Assembly: GCA_030039105.1 (NCBI GenBank)
Contig: JASHQO010000249.1
Coordinates: 1-9,713 of the forward strand
Source: Xanthobacteraceae bacterium
Lineage (GTDB): Bacteria; Pseudomonadota; Alphaproteobacteria; Rhizobiales; Xanthobacteraceae
Direction of reading: 5' to 3'
Length of the DNA stretch: 9,713 bases
The notes beneath the pieces are model-generated. The model searched no databases and was not told where the DNA came from. It was given only the letters and a program-made list of their open reading frames with translations. Of this stretch, positions 1 through 5,101 are shown one piece after another. Both the position numbers and the translations under genes were made by a program. The stretch's first letter is position 1; every line of letters starts with the position of its first letter.

Positions 1-45
1 GCCGGCCCTCGATATTGCCGGCCCTCGATATTGCCGGCCCTCGAT
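1..45. repeat. 16-bp direct tandem repeat, about 2.8 copies, open at left edge
   Basis: The unit GCCGGCCCTCGATATT occupies 1-16 and 17-32, and its first 13 bases recur at 33-45 before the sequence diverges. Copies are identical, so the array is recent or maintained. It begins at the first base of the window and may extend further left. A TTG at 31 lies inside it and is in frame with the next gene. Confidence 0.9.
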
Positions 46-54
46 GAGGTGACC

Positions 55-360
55 ATGCGCACCCTGCCCTTGTGGATCATGGAGTTCCTGAAACTCCTCG
101 GCAGACAGCGGCTGCACCCCATCAATGCGGAATGTCCGATCTGCCATCAGATGATCCGCCTGCACTCCAACAAGGCCGGCCGACGCCACGTCTATGCCCA
201 CGCCCGCGCCACCTCGCACGCGCTGTATGAAGGCTCGCGCTTCGCCGCGCATTCCGCGGCGAAGATCAGGTGCCTCGGTTCCGGCATGCTGGCGCAGTTC
301 GATCCGCGGCCGAACGAACATCAGCACTTCAAGCCGCCGAAGTCGCTCGAGCTCGGATGA
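55..360 (+). CDS. Small Cys/His-rich protein, possible C2H2-like zinc finger
   Basis: 101-residue protein of unknown function. ATG at 55 is chosen because GAGGTG (46-51) lies at good Shine-Dalgarno distance; an in-frame TTG at 31 sits inside the tandem repeat and has no such site. Residues 27-49 contain C27-x2-C30, then H45-x3-H49 (local motifs CPICH and GRRHVYAHAR), which fits zinc-finger spacing loosely; H31 and H37 are further possible ligands. It has no signal peptide or membrane segment. The C-terminal half is basic and His-rich with no recognised domain. The TGA stop (358-360) forms part of the first heptad unit of the following repeat, so the present C-terminus may have been set by that element. 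A DNA- or RNA-binding role is only a guess from the Cys/His pattern. Confidence 0.6.
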   Translation: MRTLPLWIMEFLKLLGRQRLHPINAECPICHQMIRLHSNKAGRRHVYAHARATSHALYEGSRFAAHSAAKIRCLGSGMLAQFDPRPNEHQHFKPPKSLELG

Positions 361-447
361 CGAAGGACGGATAGGAGTATTCCTCTGTTTTCGGTCTGGT
401 CTCCGTCCCAATCTTTTTACTCCTTCGTCTCTGTCGTCCGTCATCCG
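354..447. repeat. Heptanucleotide inverted element, copy 1
   Basis: The left arm reads CGGATGA, CGAAGGA, CGGATAG (354-374). The right arm reads TCCTTCG, a 6-mer TCTCTG, then TCGTCCG and TCATCCG (421-447). The right-arm heptad is the complement of the left-arm type (CRGANGA versus TCNTCYG), so the arms could pair imperfectly as a hairpin around a 46-bp centre. The 17-mer at 431-447 differs by one base from 1861-1877 in copy 2. The left arm overlaps the stop codon of the small Cys/His gene. Confidence 0.7.
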
Positions 448-588
448 CCCCTTGCCATCGACACCGATGCCGAGGCGCTTGCCATCGCCGCCGCGCGTAG
501 TCCGCGCTGGCGCGCCAACTTCTTCTGGCTGTTCAATCGCCACCGGGTCAGGAGAGTCGAGAGGCAGGGGTCATGGACCAATGCCTGA
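448..588 (+). pseudogene. Coding-like island without a start codon, probable gene remnant
   Basis: Frame 1 is open from just after the stop at 358-360 to TGA at 586-588 and has no ATG, GTG or TTG start. From 448 to about 545 it reads like real protein, with peptide segments such as LAIDTDAEALAIAAARSPRW and NFFWLFNRHR and third positions overwhelmingly G or C, like the neighbouring genes. Heptad repeat copy 1 abuts it upstream, and the left arm of a second element starts at 546. The simplest reading is a fragment of a former gene whose ends were replaced by repeats. A CTG at 385 lies 7 bases after AGGAG (373-377), so rare non-canonical initiation cannot be excluded. I do not recognise the family. 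Confidence 0.4.
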
Positions 589-646
589 CCCCTGACCCCC
601 GACCCCTGACTCCTGATGTCCGCCCCCCGGACCCCCGACCCCCGAT
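546..646. repeat. CCTGACC-type heptad array with inverted left arm
   Basis: Nine consecutive 7-bp units run from 584 to 646: CCTGACC twice, CCCGACC, CCTGACT, CCTGATG, TCCGCCC, CCCGGAC, CCCCGAC, CCCCGAT. Opposite-strand heptads precede them: GGTCAGG, AGAGTCG, AGAGGCA, GGGGTCA (546-573). A perfect 9-bp stem joins CAGGGGTCA (565-573) to TGACCCCTG (586-594) across a 12-nt loop. The architecture matches the other heptad elements, but the unit sequence differs. Confidence 0.8.
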
Positions 647-828
647 TACTGCCCCGCGTCCCTTGCATAGCTCGGAAAAATCCCTACATTCCCAATGCGC
701 TGGCTGAGCGCCTGCCGAGACACGCCAAAATCGCGGTTCGGCCGATCTGCAAAGACCGCATAACGAAGGGGCTTCGGGCAGGTCGATTTCGAGCCCTCGA
801 CACCTGCCGCAACGGACGAGCTAAGGCG
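647..828. other. trxB upstream region, no gene seen
   Basis: This is the rest of the 468-bp gap between 360 and 829. The trxB frame stays open through it back to an upstream ATG at 616, but the translation lacks the coding character of trxB, and the thioredoxin reductase fold starts after 829. It probably holds the trxB promoter and 5' leader. Confidence 0.5.
663..690 (+). promoter_or_regulatory. Possible sigma-70-type promoter of trxB
   Basis: TTGCAT (663-668) and TACATT (685-690) are separated by 16 bases. The match to TTGACA/TATAAT is moderate, and the site lies in the one AT-richer stretch upstream of trxB. If real, the leader would be about 130 nt. The match rests on this pattern alone. 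Confidence 0.25.
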
Positions 829-1794
829 GTGAGCAAAACCACCCACGCCAAGGTCGTGATCGTCGGCTCCGGACCGGCAGGCTATACGGCGGCGATCTAT
901 GCGGCGCGCGCCATGCTCGATCCGGTCCTGATTCAGGGCGTGCAAGCCGGCGGCCAGCTCACCACCACTACCGATGTCGAGAACTATCCGGGTTTCGCCG
1001 ACGTGATCCAGGGCCCCTGGCTCATGGAGCAGATGGAGAAGCAGGCCGTCCATGTCGGCACCAAGATGGCCGCCGACCACGTCGGCAAGATCGACCTGTC
1101 GCGGCGGCCGTTTCGTCTCGAATGCGATTCCGGCGACGTCTATGTCGCCGAGACGCTGATCCTCGCCACCGGCGCCCAGGCGCGCTGGCTCGACCTGCCG
1201 TCGGAGCAGAGATTCCGCGGCTATGGCGTGTCCGCCTGCGCCACCTGCGACGGCTTCTTCTATCGCGGCAAGGAAGTGCTGGTGATCGGCGGCGGCAACA
1301 CGGCGGTCGAGGAGGCACTGTTCCTCACCAATTTTGCCGCCAAAGTCACCTTGGTGCACCGACGCGACAGTCTGCGCGCCGAGAAGATCCTGCAGGACCG
1401 GCTGTTCAAGCATCCGAAGATCGAGCTGGTCTGGGACAGCGTGCTGCACGACGTGCGCGGCGCCGAGAACCCGCTCAAGGTCACCCACGCGCACCTGAAG
1501 AATTTGAAGACCGGCGCCGTCACCGAGCGCGCCGTCGACGGCATCTTCATCGCCATCGGCCACGCCCCGGCCACCGAGCTGGTCGCCGGACAGGTCGAGA
1601 TGAAGCCGTCCGGCTACATCAAGACCGCGCCCCATTCGACCGCAACGTCGGTGCCCGGCCTGTTCGCCGCCGGCGACGTCGCCGACGAGGTTTATCGCCA
1701 AGCCGTGACTGCCGCGGGTCTTGGCTGCATGGCGGCGCTGGAAGCCGAACGGTTCCTCGCCGCAAATGCAGCGCGCCGCGCCGCGGCGGAGTAA
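829..1794 (+). CDS. trxB: Thioredoxin-disulfide reductase (TrxB)
   Basis: 321-residue low-molecular-weight thioredoxin reductase (EC 1.8.1.9), a cytoplasmic FAD enzyme that reduces thioredoxin with NADPH. Visible motifs: FAD-binding GSGPAGYTAAIYAAR at 13-27, GGQL at 41-44, redox-active CATC at 137-140 (C137 and C140), NADPH-binding GGGNTAVEEA at 154-163, HRRD at 177-180 whose arginines bind the 2'-phosphate, and C-terminal FAD motif GD at 282-283 followed by RQAVTAAGLG. The length is normal for the family. The GTG start at 829 is chosen because the protein then begins seven residues before the first beta strand; AAGG at 823-826 is a close ribosome site. The frame is open back to 616 but lacks family sequence. 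The gene is followed after 95 bp by a LysR gene on the same strand, with a heptad hairpin between them. Confidence 0.95.
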   Translation: MSKTTHAKVVIVGSGPAGYTAAIYAARAMLDPVLIQGVQAGGQLTTTTDVENYPGFADVIQGPWLMEQMEKQAVHVGTKMAADHVGKIDLSRRPFRLECDSGDVYVAETLILATGAQARWLDLPSEQRFRGYGVSACATCDGFFYRGKEVLVIGGGNTAVEEALFLTNFAAKVTLVHRRDSLRAEKILQDRLFKHPKIELVWDSVLHDVRGAENPLKVTHAHLKNLKTGAVTERAVDGIFIAIGHAPATELVAGQVEMKPSGYIKTAPHSTATSVPGLFAAGDVADEVYRQAVTAAGLGCMAALEAERFLAANAARRAAAE

Positions 1795-1877
1795 CAGAGG
1801 ACAGAGCACGGACGACGGACGACAGATGAAAGAAAGACGCAATCTCTATTCTTCCGTCGTCTGTCGTCCGTCCTCCG
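1795..1877. repeat. Heptanucleotide inverted element, copy 2
   Basis: It starts at the base after the trxB stop codon. Left-arm units are CAGAGGA, CAGAGCA, CGGACGA, CGGACGA, CAGATGA, AAGAAAG (1795-1836). Right-arm units are TCGTCTG, TCGTCCG, TCCTCCG (1857-1877). A perfect 13-bp inverted repeat links 1814-1826 to 1860-1872. In RNA this would make a long imperfect hairpin between trxB and the LysR gene. It has no T-run, so it is not a classical terminator. Confidence 0.85.
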
Positions 1878-1889
1878 CCGGCCGATAAC

Positions 1890-2780
1890 ATGGACTGGGA
1901 CAAGCTGAAGGTTTTCCATGCCGCCGCCGAGGCCGGCAGCTTTACGCATGCCGGCGAGCAGCTCGGGCTGTCGCAGTCGGCGGTGTCGCGGCAAGTGAGC
2001 GCGCTCGAACAGGAGCTTTCGGTCTCGCTGTTTCACCGCCACGCCCGCGGCCTGATCCTGACCGAGCAGGGCGAGCTGCTCTACCGCACCGCTCACGACG
2101 TGTTCATGAAGCTCGAAGCGGCGCGCGCCAAGCTGACCGACAGCCGCGAGCGGCCGAACGGCGATCTGCGCGTCACTACCACGCCGGGCATCGGCATTCA
2201 TTGGCTCACGCCACGGCTCGGCGAGTTCGTCGAGCTCTATCCGGAAATCCACATCACGCTCTTGACCACCGACGAGGAACTCGACCTCGCCATGCGCGAG
2301 GCCGACGTCGCCATCCGGCTGCGCCAGCCGACCCAGCCCGACCTCATCCAGCGCAAGCTGTTCTCGGTGCATTTCCACGTCTACGCCTCGCCGGAATACC
2401 TCAAGCACTTCGGCACGCCGCGCGCCTTCGACGATCTCGACAATCACCGCGTGCTCGTGCTCGGCGGCAACGTGCCGCCCTATCTGCAGCGCTCGCGCTG
2501 GCTGATCGAAGTCGGCCGCGACGGCAAGGGCCCGCGCACGCCGCATCTCGTCATCAACAACATCCTCGGCATTTTGCGCGCCTGTCAACGCGGCATCGGC
2601 ATCGCCATGCTGCCGGACTATCTGGTCGAGGAGAACGGCGGGCTGGTGCAACTGTTCGGCGAAGCCGAATCGCAGGCGCTCGACGCCTATTTCGTCTATC
2701 CGGAAGAGCTCAAGACCGTGGCGCGCGTCCAGGCGTTTCGCGATTTCCTCGTCGCCAACGCACAGCGCTGGAATTTTTAA
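1890..2780 (+). CDS. LysR-family transcriptional regulator
   Basis: 296-residue LysR-type DNA-binding regulator. The N-terminal winged helix-turn-helix spans about residues 1-60, with the typical run SFTHAGEQLGLSQSAVSRQV (17-36) and ALEQELSVSLFHR after it. A linker helix covers about 65-90 and the periplasmic-binding-protein-like effector domain about 91-290. Length and order are typical. ATG 1890 fits the family N-terminus exactly, but no Shine-Dalgarno is visible: the upstream bases are the pyrimidine arm of a heptad element and include CCTCC. The effector is unknown. Most LysR proteins regulate a divergent neighbour, but here the upstream gene trxB is codirectional, so the target cannot be inferred. 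The LTTR call is firm; any link to redox control of trxB would be speculation. Confidence 0.92.
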   Translation: MDWDKLKVFHAAAEAGSFTHAGEQLGLSQSAVSRQVSALEQELSVSLFHRHARGLILTEQGELLYRTAHDVFMKLEAARAKLTDSRERPNGDLRVTTTPGIGIHWLTPRLGEFVELYPEIHITLLTTDEELDLAMREADVAIRLRQPTQPDLIQRKLFSVHFHVYASPEYLKHFGTPRAFDDLDNHRVLVLGGNVPPYLQRSRWLIEVGRDGKGPRTPHLVINNILGILRACQRGIGIAMLPDYLVEENGGLVQLFGEAESQALDAYFVYPEELKTVARVQAFRDFLVANAQRWNF

Positions 2781-2786
2781 CTCGGC

Positions 2787-2872
2787 ATCGTCGTTGCGCG
2801 AGAAGCGAAGTGATCCAGGGCCGGCGGCGCGGCCTGGATTGCGTCGGCGCTTGCGCTTCTCGCCATGACGGA
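2787..2872. repeat. REP-like palindromic intergenic repeat
   Basis: The left half contains GCGAGAAGCG, then GTGATCCAGGG; the right half carries the inverse, CCTGGATTGCG, then CGCTTCTCGCCATGACGG. The inner stem pairs ATCCAGG with CCTGGAT. The outer arms pair with bulges. The pattern (near TTGCGAGAAGCGAAG, then ATCCAGG and its mirror) resembles the dispersed palindromes common between genes in Bradyrhizobium-type genomes. It begins 7 bp after the LysR stop codon and may add a stabilising 3' hairpin. Confidence 0.7.
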
Positions 2873-3006
2873 GCGCCCGCGTCGCGACATCGTGACGCGC
2901 AATTTGCGCATCGCTGCATGCGCCGCGCGCATCGCGCCGTTACGCCGCGATTATGCGTCGTTCGTGCTGTTGCGACGACCGCATGGCTGGCATGCCCCCC
3001 TTCGCA
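2873..3006. other. Intergenic stretch without a supported gene
   Basis: This is part of the 524-bp gap between 2780 and 3305. A 28-codon ORF (2953-3039, beginning MRRSCCCDDR) starts here but has no ribosome site and runs through the promoter-like site of the putative sRNA. Short palindromes such as GGCATGCC (2988-2995) occur. No larger open frame looks coding. Confidence 0.4.
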
Positions 3007-3035
3007 TTGTGTGCCCATGCTGCGACTCGCATACT
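3007..3035 (+). promoter_or_regulatory. Candidate promoter of a small RNA
   Basis: TTGTGT (3007-3012) and CATACT (3030-3035) are separated by exactly 17 bases. CATACT matches four of six and TTGTGT three of six consensus positions, which is ordinary for a GC-rich alphaproteobacterium. Transcription would start near 3042, about 139 nt before the end of the intrinsic terminator. Confidence 0.35.
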
Positions 3036-3041
3036 GTGATC

Positions 3042-3180
3042 GTGCTGCAGGCGAGCGGCTGCCTCATCCTCCCAGATTGGCAATCGTAACGCCCGCAGTT
3101 GTTCCCCTCTGGAAGGTGTATCGCCGACGCCCCCACGTCGGCGAACCTGAACCGGGCCCGCAAGGGCCCGGTTTTCTTTT
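3042..3180 (+). ncRNA. Probable intergenic small RNA with C-rich loops, family not identified
   Basis: No protein gene explains the strong terminator at 3150-3180: the nearest upstream stop is almost 370 bp away. Directly before it is a second, perfect 9-bp hairpin TCGCCGACG (3121-3129) / CGTCGGCGA (3136-3144) with loop CCCCCA. Upstream lie single-stranded-looking pyrimidine patches, ATCCTCCCAGA near 3067-3077 and TTCCCCTCTGG near 3103-3113. Alphaproteobacterial sRNAs that display C-rich or CCUCC-containing loops and bind ribosome-binding sites of mRNAs are known (the alpha-r14 and CcsR types). This one shares that style, but I cannot assign it to either. The 5' end is inferred from the promoter-like site. 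Alternatively, the region could be a long 3' UTR of the LysR gene. Confidence 0.5.
3150..3180 (+). terminator. Strong intrinsic (Rho-independent) terminator
   Basis: A perfect 10-bp stem AACCGGGCCC / GGGCCCGGTT closes a GCAA tetraloop (GNRA class) and runs into TTTTCTTTT. It points to the plus strand and ends the putative small RNA, just ahead of heptad element copy 3. Confidence 0.92.
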
Positions 3181-3182
3181 GT

Positions 3183-3297
3183 CGGACGACAGAGGACAGA
3201 CGACGGAGGACGGAAGACAAGAGCGCACGGGTGCCTTGCTTGTCCCGTCAGGCATTCTGCTCTAATCCGTCGCCTGTCGTTCGTCCTCCGTCGTCTG
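3183..3297. repeat. Heptanucleotide inverted element, copy 3
   Basis: It starts 3 bp after the terminator T-run. Left-arm units are CGGACGA, CAGAGGA, CAGACGA, CGGAGGA, CGGAAGA (3183-3217). Right-arm units are TCGCCTG, TCGTTCG, TCCTCCG, TCGTCTG (3270-3297). A perfect 16-bp inverted repeat joins 3197-3212 to 3282-3297. The 17-mer 3274-3290 differs by one base from 1861-1877 of copy 2. The right arm ends 7 bp before the next start codon. Confidence 0.88.
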
Positions 3298-3304
3298 ACC
3301 TCCC

Positions 3305-4285
3305 ATGAAAATTTCCATCCTCGACGACTACTTCGACACGCTGCGCACGCTGCCATGCTTCGCCAAGCTCAAGGGCCACGACGTCACCGTCTGGAACGAT
3401 CACGTCCAGGACACCGACGCGCTCGCCGCGCGGCTCGCCGACGCCGAGGCGCTGGTGCTCATTCGCGAGCGGACGAAGATACGTGCGCCGCTGCTCGAGC
3501 GCCTGCCCAAGCTGAAACTCATCAGCCAGCGCAGCGTCTATCCGCATATCGACGTCGACGCCTGCACGCGGCTCGGCATCATCCTGTCGTCGAGCCAGCA
3601 TCCGGGCGTGCCGTCTTTTGCCACGGCGGAAATGACCTGGGCGCTGATCCTCGCCGCGGTGCGCCAGATACCGCAGCAGATGGCGGCGCTGCAGGGCGGA
3701 AAATGGCAGATGGGCGTCGGCACCACGCTGCGCGGCAAGACGCTCGGCATCTATGGCTACGGCCGCATCGGCGGCGCCGTCGCCGGCTTCGGCCGCGCCT
3801 TCGGGATGAAAGTGCAGATTTGGGCGCGGCCGGCGAGCCTCGAGAAGGCGCGGGCCGACGGCTACGCAACGGCGCCGAGCAAGGAAGCGTTCTTCGCCGA
3901 AGGCGACGTCATCACGCTGCACATGCGGCTGGTCGACGCCACCCGCCACATCGTCACCGCGGCCGACCTCGCCCGCATGAAGCCGACCGCGCTCCTGGTC
4001 AATACCAGCCGCGCGCCGCTGGTCGCGCCCGGCGCGCTGGTCGAGGCTTTGCGCAGGGGGCGGCCGGGCATGGCCGCCGTCGACGTCTATGAAGACGAAC
4101 CGTTGCGCGATCCAAGCCATCCGCTGCTCACCTTGCACAACGTCGTGTGCACGCCGCACATCGGCTACGTGACGCGCGAGGAATACGAAACGCAGTTCAT
4201 CGACATTTTCGACCAGATCGTCGCCTATGCGGCCGGCAATCCGATCAACGTCATCAACACCGACGTGCTGAACCGGGCCCGGTGA
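3305..4285 (+). CDS. D-2-hydroxyacid dehydrogenase family protein
   Basis: 326-residue cytoplasmic oxidoreductase of the D-isomer-specific 2-hydroxyacid dehydrogenase family, which interconverts 2-oxo acids and D-2-hydroxy acids with NAD(P)H. Catalytic-domain lobes flank a Rossmann fold of about 105-290 with GYGRIG at 151-156. Active-site residues are visible: R236 in NTSRAPLV, E265 in DVYEDEP and H285 in PHIGY; the R-E spacing of 29 matches E. coli SerA. The strand-2 acid that normally selects NAD is replaced by WARP (R175), which hints at NADPH use. SerA's regulatory domains are absent. ATG 3305 gives the family N-terminus, but no Shine-Dalgarno precedes it. Substrate unknown; a glyoxylate/hydroxypyruvate or other 2-ketoacid reductase is possible. 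The downstream gene is convergent. Confidence 0.9.
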   Translation: MKISILDDYFDTLRTLPCFAKLKGHDVTVWNDHVQDTDALAARLADAEALVLIRERTKIRAPLLERLPKLKLISQRSVYPHIDVDACTRLGIILSSSQHPGVPSFATAEMTWALILAAVRQIPQQMAALQGGKWQMGVGTTLRGKTLGIYGYGRIGGAVAGFGRAFGMKVQIWARPASLEKARADGYATAPSKEAFFAEGDVITLHMRLVDATRHIVTAADLARMKPTALLVNTSRAPLVAPGALVEALRRGRPGMAAVDVYEDEPLRDPSHPLLTLHNVVCTPHIGYVTREEYETQFIDIFDQIVAYAAGNPINVINTDVLNRAR

Positions 4286-4288
4286 AAG

Positions 4289-4346
4289 CGTAGGGCAGGT
4301 TGAGCGCAGCGACACCCACCGTAGGGCGGAGCCAACGTCCAACACG
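4289..4346. repeat. Degenerate REP-like intergenic repeat
   Basis: CGTAGGGC occurs at 4289-4296 and again at 4320-4327, flanking GGTTGAGCGCAGCGACACCCACC, whose halves pair imperfectly with G-U pairs. It resembles the widespread CGTAGGGTGGGTT-type intergenic repeats of proteobacteria. It lies between two convergent genes and shows no T-run. Confidence 0.45.
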
Positions 4347-4379
4347 ATGACTTTCGCCGCGCGCAACCCATATGCGGAG

Positions 4380-5087
4380 TTACGCCGGCTCCAAACCCTT
4401 CGCCTTCAGCACGCGCTTGGCCTCGGGCGTCGTGAGAAAGGCGATGACCGCCCTGCCCGCTTCGGCGTGGCTGGCGTTCGCCGGAATGCCGCCGACGAAG
4501 GGCGTGATCATCTGAATCGCGGCCGGCAGCGGGCCGACCACGTCGATGCCGTCGACCGCCATCAGCTCCGCCATCTGCTGGATGCCGATATCGGCTTCGC
4601 CGCGCAGCACAACGAGGCCGGCGAGGCCCGCGGCGCCGCCGGCGCCGTATTTGGCTTTCGCCTGCATGGCGTCGGCAATGCCGAGGTCGCTGAAGACCTT
4701 GGCGATGTGGACGCCGCTCTGGCCGCCGCCGACCGGTTTCGAGCAGGCGATGGCTCCGGCGGCGAGCATGGCGCGCTTGAAACCTTCGACAGTGGAGATG
4801 TCCGGCCGCGGTGCGCCTTTCGGCACCGCGACGCCGATCGACGACGTGGCGATGGCGACGACGCTGCCGGTCGCCATCTTGCCGGTGGCGACCAGGTCGC
4901 GTGCGCCGGACGCCGATACGATCGCCATGTCGGCGGCCTCGCCTTCGCCCAATTGCTTCTCCAGCCGCAGCGACGGCCCAAGCGTCACCGCGAGGCGATT
5001 GCCGGTTGCGCGCTCGAAGGCCGGTGCCAGCGCCTCGAACACGGTCTTCATCGCCGTGGTGCTCAGCACCTTGATCTCGATCGGCAT
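4380..5087 (-). CDS. ModA-like substrate-binding protein without signal peptide
   Basis: 235-residue protein of the periplasmic-binding type II fold, closest in pattern to molybdate-binding ModA. S9 in LSTTAMK and S39 in GPSLRLEKQL fall where ModA serines hold the oxyanion; EAADMAIVSA at 50-59 and GIQQMAEL at 168-175 are typical family segments. The chain starts directly in the first beta strand (MPIEIKVLST), so no signal peptide or lipobox exists and a cytoplasmic location is likely, unlike transport ModA. No permease or ATPase gene is nearby. ATG 5087 is chosen because AGGGAG (5096-5101) lies 8 bases upstream; a GTG at 5096 overlaps that site. The gene starts 12 bp after the ThDP gene ends and its ribosome site overlaps that stop codon, so the two are probably co-translated. 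The ligand is unknown. Confidence 0.82.
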   Translation of the reverse strand: MPIEIKVLSTTAMKTVFEALAPAFERATGNRLAVTLGPSLRLEKQLGEGEAADMAIVSASGARDLVATGKMATGSVVAIATSSIGVAVPKGAPRPDISTVEGFKRAMLAAGAIACSKPVGGGQSGVHIAKVFSDLGIADAMQAKAKYGAGGAAGLAGLVVLRGEADIGIQQMAELMAVDGIDVVGPLPAAIQMITPFVGGIPANASHAEAGRAVIAFLTTPEAKRVLKAKGLEPA

Positions 5088-5095
5088 CACGCGCA

Positions 5096-5101
5096 CTCCC
5101 T
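5096..5101 (-). promoter_or_regulatory. Shine-Dalgarno that decides the ModA-like start
   Basis: AGGGAG on the minus strand sits 8 bases before ATG 5087 and shares bases with the TAG stop of the ThDP gene. The arrangement favours ATG 5087 over GTG 5096 and suggests translational coupling. Confidence 0.7.

Noticed and set aside
616..828. N-terminal extension of trxB by 71 codons from an ATG at 616
   Set aside because: The 616 start lies inside the heptad array, the translation lacks coding character, and GTG 829 gives the normal family length.
646..1842. 398-codon minus-strand ORF over trxB
   Set aside because: It mirrors trxB and crosses intergenic heptads; no recognisable domain.
1795..1889. 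Intrinsic terminator after trxB
   Set aside because: The hairpin there belongs to a heptad element and has no T-run, so Rho-independent termination is not supported.
2865..3089. 74-codon plus-strand ORF in the intergenic region
   Set aside because: No ribosome site or recognisable domain, and it overlaps the REP-like repeat and the putative sRNA promoter.
3042..3180. 6S RNA or SRP RNA identity for the intergenic RNA
   Set aside because: The 5' and 3' ends do not pair as in 6S RNA, and the conserved SRP domain IV loop is absent.
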